A stretch of 64,000 bases of DNA from Arion vulgaris (GCA_020796225.1 CM036754.1:16571367-16635366); one strand, 5' to 3'. Positions 30,339 through 40,657 are shown, numbered from the stretch's first letter. A program made the numbers and translations. Notes: a model not told the origin generated them from the letters alone.

Positions 30339-30600
30339 CTCTCTCTCTCTCTCTCTCGCGATCGTTCTTCACGGCCAATTTTATCATTCTTATTGTGATG
30401 TATAATTGATCCACTGACAAGAACGGGGTGATCTACGTCGGGTCGATTGTGCGTCCATGGTGACTAGGCCAGCCCGCCCTTGTTTCAGCCAGCTTTTAAT
30501 TTACTGGGGTGAACTTTCCTAGGTACGATCCTTTCTGCCGACTATGTCGGCCCGGATCTTCGCCATTTCGATCAGCTTTGCCGTATATTTGGGCTTTGTA
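30339..30600 (-). mobile_element. Mosaic SINE: SINE-A-like middle, SINE-C-like 3' module and GA tail
   Basis: Read on the minus strand, it has CCTAGGAAAGTTCACCCCAG and TAAATTAAAAGC (as in SINE-A), then GCTGGCCTAGTCACC, then GTTCTTGTCAGTGGATCAAT, TATACATCACAATAAGAATG and AAAATTGGCCGTGAAGAACG with a (GA)n tail (as in SINE-C/B). The GTCGTAAGAGGCGAC block is absent. The 5' limit is not certain. Confidence 0.72.
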
Positions 30601-30712
30601 ATCTATGCTAAGACAGTGAGTTACGATGTTATGCACTTTCTGACTTTGAGGTCTTTCCGTTTGTCTTTCTAAATGTCTCCACTATTTAATACAATATAAG
30701 TTGGCAAATCTG

Positions 30713-30985
30713 CTTTTTCTTCTTCTTCGAAATCTCCAAATCAACCACCTGTCAATAACTCTGTGTGATTTGTATGCGCTCTGAGCCCAAGAGCGATTGT
30801 ATGCTGTGTTAGTTATGCGCCTACAAGTAGGTCAGCACATCCGATTTCTGAGGTGCTTTTAATTTACTATGGTAGCATCCCTAGGGCCCACATCAGTCGC
30901 CTCCTATGACATGCATTGTAGGTCGCAGTGGTACTATTGTTTGCTTCCTTTGTGGGCACCGGCTCCACACGGTCGACTTTTCCTT
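30713..30985 (-). mobile_element. SINE-A, minus strand
   Basis: The TTCTTCTTCTTCG tail complement lies at the left, then the complement of the 3' module (TGTGTGATTTGTATGCGCTC), GCGCCTACAAGTAGGTCAGC, CACATCAGTCGCCTCCTATG, ACATGCATTGTAGGTCGCAG and the head complement CCGGCTCCACACGG. Confidence 0.88.
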
Positions 30986-31196
30986 CTAACAAACAGAACT
31001 AGTTAGCATCCGACGTGAGAATGCCAGAACACAGACCAACACAAAATACCCTTTCCAAGTCCTACACAAGTGACCCACAGTCCACCTAGAGAACAGGCAC
31101 AGCTAGGCAGTAGACCTCCACAGGCCACCAGCCAGACAACAGACATCCCAGCACCCGACATGAAAATGCCAGCTAGCCAAGAACACACATACCAAA

Positions 31197-31632
31197 TGTC
31201 CTTATTAGGACATAACAGACATACACAGAACAAGAACCAATGTCCCTATTAGGACAATACAGACATACACTGAACAAGACCCAATGTCCTTATTGGAGAC
31301 AATACAGACATACACTGAACAAGACAATGTCCTTATTAGGACAAACACTGTCAAGACAAATGTCTTATTAGGACAAACACTGAACAAGACAAAATGTCCT
31401 TATTAGAACAAACACTGAACAAGACAAAATGTCATTATTAGGACAAACACTGAACAAGACAAAATGTCCTTATTAGGACAAACACTGAACAAGACAAAAT
31501 GTCATTATTAGGACAAACACTGAACAAGACAAAATGTCCTTATTAGACAAACACTGAACAAGACAAAATGTCTTATTAGGAAAAAAACACAGATCAAGAT
31601 CAAATGTCCTTATTAGGACAAACACAGATCAA
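31197..31632. repeat. 35-bp minisatellite with a hairpin in each unit
   Basis: The unit is AAAATGTCCTTATTAGGACA plus AACACTGAACAAGAC, about 12 copies. Each full unit contains TGTCCT-TATT-AGGACA, a 6-bp inverted repeat. The first two or three units are longer, with CAATACAGACATACACTG. Several units lose one base of the palindrome (for example 31360-31372). Confidence 0.92.
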
Positions 31633-31900
31633 GACACAATAACACACAGTCCACACTAGGACAAGTCCCAGGCCACATGGCCACACCAAGAAAAAGGCCA
31701 ATACGCCCTGATATACCAAAAAGACATGTCTTAGGTTGAAAGGGCCGTGCCTCGGCCACATAGAGGCTTAACCCACCACCTAACAACAACAACAACAGTA
31801 CAATATAAATTTGCAAATCTGCTTTTCTTTTTAAATGTCTGCACTATTTAGTACAAGATAATTTTTTGAATCAGCTTTTCCTTCTAAAACTATACATATT

Positions 31901-32196
31901 ATTTATCAATGGACACATGTCTGTCTTGCAGAACTTTGCTTTCATGAAACATTTTATACATACCTCATCTGATGCATTAATTTGCAACACTCAGTTATCA
32001 TTTACGCTCACGCACATTTTGAATAGCTGTCCTCTCTTTGTCCTTTCTAGTTAAAACTCTTTCATTAATTTCTTCATTACGTTTTACAAGATCAAAAGTT
32101 TCAACATTTCATTCTTCTAATTTTATTCAACCATCTTTCACATATGCTGCCTGTTGGATTAAGAGACTAAAATAGATGTTAAATCGATCCAACTAT
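31901..32196. other. No recognised feature
   Basis: About 300 AT-rich bases with no match in the window. Confidence 0.4.
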
Positions 32197-32200
32197 TTAA

Positions 32201-32882
32201 CTGATTCACTACCTGGTTTTTTTCGCCTCTGGGCGGAATTATTTTGTCAGCTTCAAAATAGTGCACACATACTTTAGCTAAACTAAAATATTGTTTCTAA
32301 ATATGATTTAAAGTTGTACTTATTATTTATCAAATTAAAGATAAATGAATGTACTTTCACAAAATATTTATTGTATCTGAAAATATAATGTTGTGTTTAC
32401 TATGCATGAAAAATATTAGCATTAATTTTAAAAAACTAATTGAAATTGTGAGAACAAAAATCCAACCTTGCCAAGGGCCTTAATGAACAATATGTTGTAT
32501 AAATCAGTCTAACTGCTCTCTTTACATAGGTAATACATTTATAAATGCAGAAACATTACGAAAATAGTGAAGGAATGTGTGGTTTATTAACTGTTTACAA
32601 ACTAGCATCATGACTATTCATATAAATCTCTAGTTTTTATGGTCACATAGCATCCTAGAATGACGGTAAACTCTGTTTCACTTCTACTTCTAGCATAAGC
32701 CACGATTATATGTACTTCATTATCGTTTATACTTTACTTTTACGTAGTTTTCGGTTAATATAAAGCTCTAATCGGAATGAAAAAGTAATGAAAACGCAAA
32801 AAATAGTAAGCGTATTTTGAGTGACGCGTGGTCCATACGATAAGATCTATTGACACTTGAGTGTCGCTTGGTACGGAATCAG
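32201..32882. mobile_element. Candidate piggyBac-like non-autonomous element
   Basis: TTAA stands at 32197-32200 and 32883-32886. The inner ends CTGATTCACTACC and GGTACGGAATCAG are inverted repeats (11 of 13 bases). A TTAA target with inverted ends is the hallmark of piggyBac-type transposition. The 682-bp interior has no open frame of note and no second copy in the window, so this is a suggestion only. Confidence 0.4.
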
Positions 32883-33061
32883 TTAAGGAGTTTTGAGTTA
32901 TGCATTACACAAGTAGTACTGGATGCTTGAGGAGAAGAGTAAGGAGTGTGTGTAACAAGCGAGCCACAGTAACCATCAGTTAACATACCCTTCGTCATCT
33001 ATTAGGGAGACTGAGCACCTAAGGGTCTGCCGGAGTCCAATAACAACGGTAACTTTAAAAA

Positions 33062-33117
33062 CTATATATATATATGTATATATATATAATGAACATAGGA
33101 GTTTTAGCAATAGTATA

Positions 33118-33177
<60 letters not shown>

Positions 33178-33290
33178 TCACATGCTTCGATATATATATA
33201 GTATGTGGATATATGTATATATATATATAGGTACGCACATTTATATGTCTATAGATATGTTTTTGTGCGTTTGAATGTGTGTACTAGCTA
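33062..33290. repeat. (TA)n microsatellite tract
   Basis: An almost pure TA run at about 33119-33170 lies among shorter ATATATAT runs on both sides (33063-33090, 33190-33230). Confidence 0.95.
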
Positions 33291-33471
33291 GAAATTGATA
33301 GAGAGATAAGTAAATGTCGCTTAATTGCTGCTGTGTTAAATTTTGTTTTTAAATGCTAAAGCAAGTTCATAGAACCTAATATTATGAAAATGTCCTTACT
33401 GTACTATTACGAGATGTTTTCTGGTAACTCCTTCCATAACACAGTGATTTAGATACCTGTGATATATCTAA

Positions 33472-33960
33472 TGATCTTCTTCTTCTTTTATCGTCACACT
33501 GCTACCGGGCTGTTGCCCAGTGTTGTGGTTTGTCTGTTTTTGTCTTGCGCTGTTCAGGTGGCTTGGGTGATTGTTATTTTGCTCTTTCACAGGATTCTGC
33601 TATGCCATCTAATCATCTGTTTCGTGATCATTCCTCTCGTCTTCTTTCCTGATGTTCTGTTGTAGAAGACTCTGTATACTGTGGAGTTTGGATGTATTCT
33701 TATTAAGTGGCCAAACCACTTCATTCTTTGTTTCTCAATGTAATTCAAGCAAGGTTCTGTGCCAACTTTCTTTCTTATGCTGATGTTGGTGACTCTGTCT
33801 TTTCTGGTGTTGCTGGTAACTTTTCGCAGGCAGACATTTCACATGTAGCTATTTTTGTGACTGCACTTTGCTCATTGTCATGTTTGGCTCTGGTAACACA
33901 AAGTAGGTATGAAAATGCTGTTGATCATATGTTGTTTAGCTGTCAGATATCTAATGATAA
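33472..33960 (-). mobile_element. RTE-2 LINE 3' region, minus strand
   Basis: The tail complement TTCTTCTTCTTTTATCGTCA lies at the left, followed by CTGTTGCCCAGTGTTGTGG, CAGGTGGCTTGGGTGATTGT and GGCCAAACCACTTCATTCTT. The last is the complement of the coding segment LNYIEKQRMKWFGHLIRMHP seen in the copy at 36766-38040. The family's C-terminal coding region is present but broken. Confidence 0.85.
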
Positions 33961-34039
33961 GCGCCCGAATCTCAAGCCGAATCCGGTTCTCTTTCGATTA
34001 CAAAAATGTGTCTGATTTTACACTTGGTACATTTGTATA

Positions 34040-34290
34040 GAGTAGCTTCTGGTCGAATTGATTAGGATGGTGGAGGGCAGGGTGTGTCATTCGAGAGACC
34101 CTTGTTCAATCCCGGAAAGGCCACGGATTTTTTTATGTCATTGGCATTTTTAAAATATCCGAACCTGAACAGTTTCGCAACGACTGCTACACTAGCAATG
34201 CGGACATTAAATTTCTCAGTCTCTCGTCGCCCCTGTCCTTCGCCGCCCTAAAATGTGGGAATAAGGGCAGTCAGGACAATTTTATTTTAC
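34040..34290 (+). mobile_element. SINE-G candidate (tRNA-like head), single copy
   Basis: TTAGGATGGTGGAGGGCAGG is followed by CTTGTTCAATCCCGGAAAGG, a good B-box match (GTTCAATCC) at suitable spacing. The body continues to about 34290 and contains CCGAACCTGAACAG. No second copy exists in the window, so family status is inferred from the head only. Confidence 0.5.
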
Positions 34291-34722
34291 ATCTGTAATG
34301 ATCTAAATAATTACTCTTTCCCTTTCTCTAACTCTCAGCAACTCTTGCGATCATTTCACCGTGTTGTAACTCATTTTATAGAAATGTATTGAACTCATTT
34401 TGCTGGAAATAATTACTGAAGAAACATAAGTGGTTATTTTTTAGTAATTTCTAGAATTTCAATAACTTGATCCATGGAACTACATTTTGTTTGACCGCCT
34501 TGGCCGGTGCAAGACTAATTGGCGCCTAAGGCAGGGACAAGTGCATCAATATCCACCTTTCAACACCCCCTCCCCGCCTCACCTGTGAGTATAAAGTGCA
34601 CTTTCGGTAGACTTTCTTCTGCAGTTCTAAGGACATCTATCTTATTGTCTAAAGTTGCTAGATAGTGTACCTGTTATTAAATTATTTTTGGACCGTTAAG
34701 AATTTATTGTTGTATTCTATGA

Positions 34723-34978
34723 GATCGTCTGTAGCTCAAGCGGTAGTGAGCTCGGTCACAAACCCAAGCGTACCTGGTTCAAACCCCAAGGGGGGCAATT
34801 TTGGAAGCAAATTCGTTTCCGTCAGATTTTTACAAAAGTTTAAAAATAGACCTCACCGTTCAGAAAGCAATGACAAACTACTGAACGTATAAATAATGCC
34901 TAGAAAATGAAGGACTCATTAACTGTGGTTGATGGCTACGTCCTATAAAGGATTTACCACCATTTTCATTTTTTTATT
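34723..34978 (+). mobile_element. SINE-F (tRNA-derived)
   Basis: The head GTCTGTAGCTCAAGCGGTAG contains an A-box-like TAGCTCAAGCGG. ACCTGGTTCAAACCCC is the B box. The body follows with GGAAGCAAATTCGTTTCCGT, AAATAGACCTCACCGTTCAG, AAAGCAATGACAAACTACTG and GATGGCTACGTCCTATAAAG, and ends CCACCATTTTCATTTTTTTA. Confidence 0.9.
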
Positions 34979-35330
34979 CTATATATAGTGTGTTGTGAAA
35001 GAAGTGAAATTCTTCACTTCTGTTGTATCCTTTGCGTGATAAAAACCTTTTGGTCAAAACTTTGCTGTGTACTGTCATTGTTTTTATATTTTGTAAAACT
35101 ACAGTTTCTTCATTGCTAAATAGTTTTACGTAGTTTTACATATATATAGTTTTACGGCAGTCTTCCCCTATATAGAGAATACCTGTTATTACTGATTATT
35201 TTGTCTGCATTTGACTCTGATATATTACACCTCCTGTATTTTCTGTTGTATTAGTTTCTTTTTCATCTGGTAACTATAAGGTGCACAGACTGATAACAAA
35301 TGGGTTATCAGCATACTATGAAAAGGCAGG

Positions 35331-35578
35331 TGGTGTCTATGGCTTAGGGTATAGTGACTCGGTCTATTAACCCCGACGTTCTGAGTTCGAATCACGCTGC
35401 GGACAATTTGGTAGCAAATTGTTTTGCGTGGATTTTTAACAAAAGGACGATGACACCACCCGTTCAGAAAGCAATGGCCAACTACTGAACGTAATAATGT
35501 CTAGAAAAATCCCAAACAGCGTTAAAAAGCTGGGGTTGATTCGCAAAGTCCTTTAAAGGATATGCAATTATAATATAA
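35331..35578 (+). mobile_element. SINE-F, variant with a different head
   Basis: TGGCTTAGGGTATAGTGACT and GTTCTGAGTTCGAATCACGC (B box GTTCGAATC) replace the head of the other copies. The body GTAGCAAATTGTTTTGCGTG, GACACCACCCGTTCAGAAAG, CAATGGCCAACTACTGAACG and the 3' part continue as in SINE-F. The copy at 52582-52820 shares this head, so there are two subfamilies. Confidence 0.87.
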
Positions 35579-35611
35579 TAATGAAAAGGCAAGGAGATTT
35601 GTGATAAGAAT

Positions 35612-35712
35612 AAATTATTGATTGATTGATTGACTGACTGATTGATCATCAGTGCATTTAAGTAATTAACCATTTGTGTTCTATATTCTTTCTTACACAG
35701 AAAGATCTCATA
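35612..35712 (-). mobile_element. SINE-1 3' fragment, minus strand
   Basis: The tail complement TTGATTGATTGATTGACTGA is followed by the complements of the GATGATC, TGGTTACT, CACA and CTTTCTTACACAG-AAGATCT blocks of SINE-1. It ends at about 35712. Confidence 0.75.
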
Positions 35713-35766
35713 AGTATTACATGAACTCAACTCTGTCAAAAAAATATTTTTATAACAAAATGGTTT

Positions 35767-35890
35767 ACAGCCGAAGGGTTGACTTCATTGCACCGGGTTT
35801 TACCGTTTATGGCTCGAACCCCTTCGTAGATAAGGGCAAGTCATTTGCTGGGAGTATTGCACAAAGTACAAACTCCGTAGCTCGGATCTA
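35767..35890 (-). mobile_element. SINE-E 3' part, minus strand
   Basis: GACTTCATTGCACCGGGTTT, then GAGTATTGCACAAAGTACAA and CTCCGTAGCTCGGATC, are the complement of the SINE-E 3' half (AAAACCCGGTGCAATGAAGT). The head is missing. Confidence 0.8.
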
Positions 35891-36041
35891 GAAAAAAGCT
35901 AGATCTGAAGAAAAAATATTTAAACCGAAATTTTACAATCTAAACATTTCCTGATCTAGGCCAGGACCTCCAGGAAAACGGGGCCCGAAGCATTTGTTAC
36001 TTCTGCTATATGGCTAATCCCGCACTGTTATACTCTCGCCC

Positions 36042-36297
36042 GTGTGTTTCCGGGTCTCGCAATGGAAGCAAAGAATAGTAACACTGCGATCTACAAGGCA
36101 TGGCGTAAAATACGACTGGGGTAGGGACCTAGGAAAGCTACCCTTGAAAATAAATAACGTCGCAGAAATCGAATGTGCTGTCCTAATTGTAGGCGCATAA
36201 CTGGCACAGCGTACAATCGCTCTTAGGCTTGCATACAAATCACAAAGAGTGGTTAACAAGTGATCGATATGGAGCGATGGAAGAAGAAGAAGAAATT
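36042..36297 (+). mobile_element. SINE-A, plus strand
   Basis: GCCCGTGTGTTTCCGGGTCT, GAAGCAAAGAATAGTAACAC, CAAGGCATGGCGTAAAATAC (core, mutated), GCGCATAACTGGCACAGCGT and GTGATCGATATGGAGCGATG, with an AAGAAGAAGAAGAA tail. Confidence 0.9.
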
Positions 36298-36765
36298 GTT
36301 TTATCAATGATTTAATTTCGCTATTTATTCTTTCCCTTACTGAAATATATGAACTGTAAGTAGTAGAGTATTTAACTGATGTTTGTCGATGAAAAAGTTT
36401 TTTGAGTGCTTTCTTCTCTAGCGAATGGCATTGCTTCATACACTGCACGCACTAAACTATAACTTCTCCAACAATACTCTATACTCACTCCAACAATTGT
36501 GCAATGTTGTAGTTGTCTGACATTTGTATAGTTTTTTTCTTTAGTCTCTTTCTAAATTCTGTGTTGATATTTTCTAAGTATTTTGAGTCTAGTGTCTGCT
36601 TATGTTATATTTTAAGAGTGGTATTAAAAATACTACATATCGTGCAACATTTCTTGAAAATAAAAACAGTATGTCGTGAATACTTAGATCTGAATATAAG
36701 TCTATTTAATTATTCCGTCTTTTTTCTGTGTTCAAAAAAGTTATCTACTTTCGTATATATATATA
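36298..36765. other. No recognised feature
   Basis: About 470 AT-rich bases. Open frames here (including 36513-36872) overlap the next LINE's 3' end and are T-rich chance frames. Confidence 0.4.
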
Positions 36766-38040
36766 TATCTTCTTTTTCTTCTTCTTTCTTTTGTCGTCAC
36801 ACTGCTACCAGGTTGTTGCCCAGTGTCGTGGTTTTCTTTTTTTGTCTTGCGCTGTTCAGGTGGCTTGGGTGATTGTTATTTTTGCTCTTTCACTGGATTC
36901 TGCTATGTAATCTAACCATCTTTTTCGTGGTCTTCCTCTTGCCTTCTTTTCTGATGTTCTGTTGTAGACGATTCTGTATACTGTGGAGTTTGGGTGCATT
37001 CTTATTAAGTGGCCAAACCACTTCATTCTTTGTTTATCTATGCAATTCAAGCAAGGTTCTGTGCCAACTATCTTTCTTATGCTGATGTTGGTGACTCTTG
37101 TCTTTTCTTGTGTTGTTGGTAACTTTTCGCAGGCAACGCAGTTCACATGTAGTTATTTCTTGTGACTGCGCTTTGCTCATTGTCCATGTTTGGCACTGGT
37201 AACACAAAATAGGTATGAAAATGCTGTTGATTATCTGTTCCTTAGCTGCCAGTGAAATTTTTGTTTGGATGTCTTAACAATCAGGCTAGCTGGTAGGTTA
37301 CCACATTTGCTTTTTGCGCTCTAGCCTCTATCTCTCTATCTAGTCTTCCATCTTCTGTGAATATGCTTGCTAAGTATTTGAATTCTTTCACTTTTAATTC
37401 TTTGGTTTATTGTAGTGCCATTGACATGGATGTCTAGAGTGTCATGTTTACTTCCCATATACATTATTTCTGTTTTAGTGTTGTTGATTTTCATGTCATG
37501 ATTTATACAATTTTTGTTCAAAGTGTCAATATGATGTTGTAGATCTTGTTCACTTTTGTGTATCAGGCACTGATCATCTGAAAAAGTAGTTCATTTATTT
37601 CATCATTATCTGAATTTGACTCTTGAGTTATTTTATCCATATATGTAATAAAGAGTAGTGGTGAGAGGACACAACCTTGTCTAACACCTGATGTAATGGA
37701 GAACCAGTCGATCATTCCTTCTGTTGTTCTTACTGTACTCTGGCTATCTTGATATAAGGCCATGATATTACCTAATAGTTGTCCCTGGACGCCATATTCT
37801 TCAAGGATCTTCCATAGTTTGCACCTGTTTACTCTATCAAATGCCTTTTCTTGGTCTATAAATATAAGCTGTTTAATTTGATTGTAATCAATTGTTTGTT
37901 CGCAGATCTGTCCTAGTGTAAATATTGCGTCTGTGCAGGAGTCTATATAAATTGATGTTATATAAATTGATGTTATATAAATTGATGTTATATAAATTGA
38001 TGTTATTTTCTGAACACGTTACGGATCTCTCTTACTATTG
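36766..38040 (-). mobile_element. RTE-2 LINE, longest copy: RT core to 3' end, minus strand
   Basis: Reading the minus strand, the RT block appears as DQEKAFDRVNRCKLWKILEE (about 37800-37860), GVRQGCVLSPLLFITYMDK (about 37625-37690) and the connector NHDMKINNTKTEIMYMG. The C-terminal region then follows as NCIDKQRMKWFGHLIRMHPN and KKARGRPRKRWLDYIAESS (about 36860-37060). The FADD motif falls in a broken region near 37575. The 3' tail complement TCTTCTTTTTCTTCTTCT is at 36768-36785. The copy is 5'-truncated and has several frame breaks. Confidence 0.9.
37942..38005. repeat. 15-bp tandem repeat, 4 copies, inside RTE-2
   Basis: ATATAAATTGATGTT is repeated four times at the 5' side of the minus-strand RT coding segment. 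In frame on the LINE strand it repeats residues next to the I-D-S-C-T-D block, so it arose within the copy. Confidence 0.93.
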
Positions 38041-38054
38041 TGAAAAATGTCCTT

Positions 38055-38640
38055 GCGTTATTTCATTGTAGATAAGTTGTTATTTTATCAGTTATCAGAG
38101 GACTATCATCATAGCACATCGGACATGTCCATAGGTGCTCCGATCTCCGCCTCAACAAATTCAGCAGCGTCCAGCTGCCCAACACGTCATTTCGATGTTG
38201 ATTAATCAATCTCTTTGCATATTTGGTGTGTCGTTCTTTTCGGGCTGTACCAATATTGACATCCATCTCTCTCAGACTGGTCTGCGAGTGGGACTCATAA
38301 CTCTGAAACTCTTCTGTTCGAAATGACTCTCTCTGTGCATTAAGAATGTCATTTCGATCCATTGCAGCTCCCTCTGATATCGTATCCATGCCAGCCAAGC
38401 TATCAATTTGTTCATTACCCTGACTCCTACATGCCCAGGGACAAAAATGAAGGTGATTTCTCTGATCATTGTCTGTACTAGTACCTTCACCCAGTTTCAT
38501 TTCACCATTACTGTTTCAACTTTACGAATCATCCTCATTGAGTCACTGAGTATAAAAACACAAGAGAGGTTATGAGATGCCAACCACGTTACCGCCCCTG
38601 TAACCTCCCTTACCTCCATTGTCAAGCTACTTGTGGTTGT
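38055..38640 (-). mobile_element. LINE fragment with RNase H domain and C-terminal Cys motif, minus strand
   Basis: The minus strand gives FIFVPGHVGV in one frame and QGNEQIDSLAG in the next, together the RNase H motif P-G-H-x-G-x-x-G-N-E-x-x-D. A conserved tail follows: KYAKRLINQHRNDVLGSWTL, then RRSEHLWTCPMCYDDSPLIT. Copies of the tail lie at 39305-39492 (plus) and 51770-51975 (minus). This places it in an RNase H-bearing non-LTR family (I/Jockey/R1 group). One frameshift crosses the catalytic region. Confidence 0.85.
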
Positions 38641-38700
38641 CGCTGTGGTTATGTTTATGTTATATATTATAGTATCCGAATTCGCTTTCTTTGTTATTAA

Positions 38701-38919
38701 CCCTTTAGCTGCTAAGGATGTATATATACGTTTTCCCCATTCACTGCTAAAGACGCATTAACACGTCTGTTATTATCTCTCCTCTGTGGGTTAAAGACGT
38801 GTTAACACGTTAATCATTTCTACTGTCACTGCTATAGCCGTACATTCACGTTTGTGACCTAGAAACAAATAGTAGCTATTGTTAGCTCCGTCTTCGGAAA
38901 GTATGTAGCAGTGAAAGGG
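38701..38919. mobile_element. piggyBac-like MITE with TTAA target site
   Basis: TTAA stands at 38697-38700 and 38920-38923. The 219-bp element begins CCCTTTAGCTGCTA and ends TAGCAGTGAAAGGG, inverted repeats agreeing at 12 of 14 positions. The interior repeats the motif CACTGCTAAAGACG and contains the palindrome ACGTGTTAACACGT (about 38806-38819). TTAA duplication and CCCTTT-type ends are known for piggyBac-derived MITEs. It has no coding capacity. Confidence 0.85.
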
Positions 38920-39014
38920 TTAACCCATAATCTCTCAGACTATTTTTCATTCAACACAAAACGTTATGACTGATGCTGATATATTTTTATGTATGTAAGT
39001 TGCTTTTGTGGGCG

Positions 39015-39257
39015 TGGGCGTCGGGGGCTTAGATGTAGTGAGCGTGATCACAACCCAAGATTACCTGGTTCAAACTTTGCGGCGTGCAGTTTGGAAGGAA
39101 ATTTGTTCCCTTTGATTTTTCGAGTGGATTTTTTACTTCATCGCTCAGAAAACAATGGCAAATTACTGAACGTATAAGTGATGCATAAAACATCAATGAA
39201 TATTCTACTGTGGTTGATGATAACGTTCTATAAAGGATATGCCATGATTTTCATTTC
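39015..39257 (+). mobile_element. SINE-F copy
   Basis: GGGGGCTTAGATGTAGTGAG, ACCTGGTTCAAACTTTGCGG (B box), GTTTGGAAGGAAATTTGTTC, AAACAATGGCAAATTACTGA and ATAAAGGATATGCCATGATT. The A-box region is mutated. Confidence 0.85.
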
Positions 39258-39304
39258 AAGTTGTTTCTATGCTCCATATAATGTGTTCCATTTTATACCT
39301 TGTC

Positions 39305-39492
39305 TGTGTACTGGTACAGCCCAAAAAAAATCGACATACCAAATATGGAAAACAAAAATTGATTAATCAGCGTCGAACTGGTGTATTAGGCCACTGGGCG
39401 CTGCTGGATTTGTTGAGGCGGAGATCGGAGCATCTATGGACATGTCCGGAGTGCTATGATGATAGTCCTCTGATAACCTTGTCTGGGAGGTA
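39305..39492 (+). mobile_element. RNase H LINE 3' end, plus strand
   Basis: It encodes KKNRHTKYGKQKLINQRRTG followed by VLGHWALLDLLRRRSEHLW, TCPECYDDSPLIT and a stop after LSGR. This is the same C-terminal tail as in 38055-38640. The order H-x-W-T-C-P-x-C looks like a short zinc-binding or structural motif closing these proteins. Confidence 0.85.
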
Positions 39493-39739
39493 GAAACATT
39501 TTACTGAGACCACCGTGAGTTTCGAACTCATAGAGATGAGGGTCAACAGTTGCATTAAAGATTTGTACATAGCTGGCAATATCCTTTTGTTTAATGTTAG
39601 TTTTTGTTCTATGCAAAACTACATTGCTTTCTTTTACGTTCTCCATCATCTAATGTTTACACGAGGAGCGAACCAAGTTTCTTTGGAACGACAAGCGAGA
39701 ATCTAACCTCTACGCCACAAAGAACAAAATCGAGATATT

Positions 39740-40078
39740 TTTCTAAATATCCCTGGTCTCAGTGTAGGTTAGATCGAGTTCCTATTCCTATCGGAGACGG
39801 ACGATAAAACGTAGGTCATGTGTTTAATTTAATCATGTAAAAATAACGTGAGTAGTTCATCAATGGAGAAGAGCAGACTGGAAATCAAATTTATCACAAT
39901 AAGTTTTATTTTTAAATTCCTATCAAATATTGTCACCATCTACTAAATTACACCGGGACAGTAGTCGGGGATGCGGAATTTGTGCACTGCCGACGAGATC
40001 TTCCTGTGTAAGAAAGAGATCGGAACACATATGGTAACTCATTGAAGCGCAATAATGATGATCCAATCAATCAATGTA
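39740..40078 (+). mobile_element. SINE-1 copy
   Basis: GGTCTCAGTGTAGG, CGAGTTCCTATTCCTATCGG, AGACGGACGATAAAACGTAG, GAATTTGTGCACTGCCGACG, AGATCTTCCTGTGTAAGAAA and ACACATATGGTAACTCATTG, ending in the CAATCAATCAATG tail. The head before 39740 is not recognisable. Confidence 0.85.
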
Positions 40079-40649
40079 ATGTTTACAACACAAATAGATG
40101 TAAATATTTTACTGATTTATCTTGTTTTTGATACTAACATTTTATTGATTGTTTCTTTTTCTTTTTGTTTAATAAAACATTCAACGCTTGTTTATCGTAG
40201 GAAATGAATGATTGACGTGTTCTACGTCAACCGGGTTCTCAGTCGATATAGATTAAATAGTTTGAGCTTGACGGAAGTGTCACTAACTATCCTATTTTTA
40301 GAGTTTGTTGTTGCCACAAATTGCATGAATGTTACCCATAAATAGAATATGTCAGCGTGGCAACTGTACAGTGCAGATTTGGTCTCGTCCTAATTATGTG
40401 TATGTCAAATTTGTTGTAGAAAACAACAAAGATAACGGGTTGTTTTTTTCCCAAATTTTATTTCAGAGAACCATCTCCTGGTCGACATTGTGTCTACTAT
40501 ATACACAACAACATAGATCTAGTAGCATGTCTTCCTTCCATGTTCTATTTCTATTAGTGTGTGTTTATTGTATTTGACGTCTTCAATCGTTTTGTTTAAA
40601 ACAACAAGTACTTGTCAGACTTTCTCATCACGGTTATCAATCATTCCCA
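40079..40649. other. No recognised feature
   Basis: About 570 AT-rich bases. An 82-codon open frame (40329-40577) has no recognisable similarity. Confidence 0.4.
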
Positions 40650-40657
40650 GAACATTT

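Larger units (their letters stand above)
30285..31900. repeat. Broken roughly 55-bp direct repeat, interrupted by insertions
   Basis: The phrase TAGTACAATATAAGTT, then a G or T, then CAAATCTGCTT occurs near 30302. A close variant, TTTAATACAATATAAGTTGG, occurs near 30688, and ACAGTACAATATAAATTTGC near 31795. It is preceded or followed by AAATGTCTGCACTATT-like sequence, and a further half-unit lies near 31845-31890. Two SINEs and a 35-bp minisatellite lie between these pieces. The pieces look like one older tandem repeat split by later arrivals. Confidence 0.6.
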
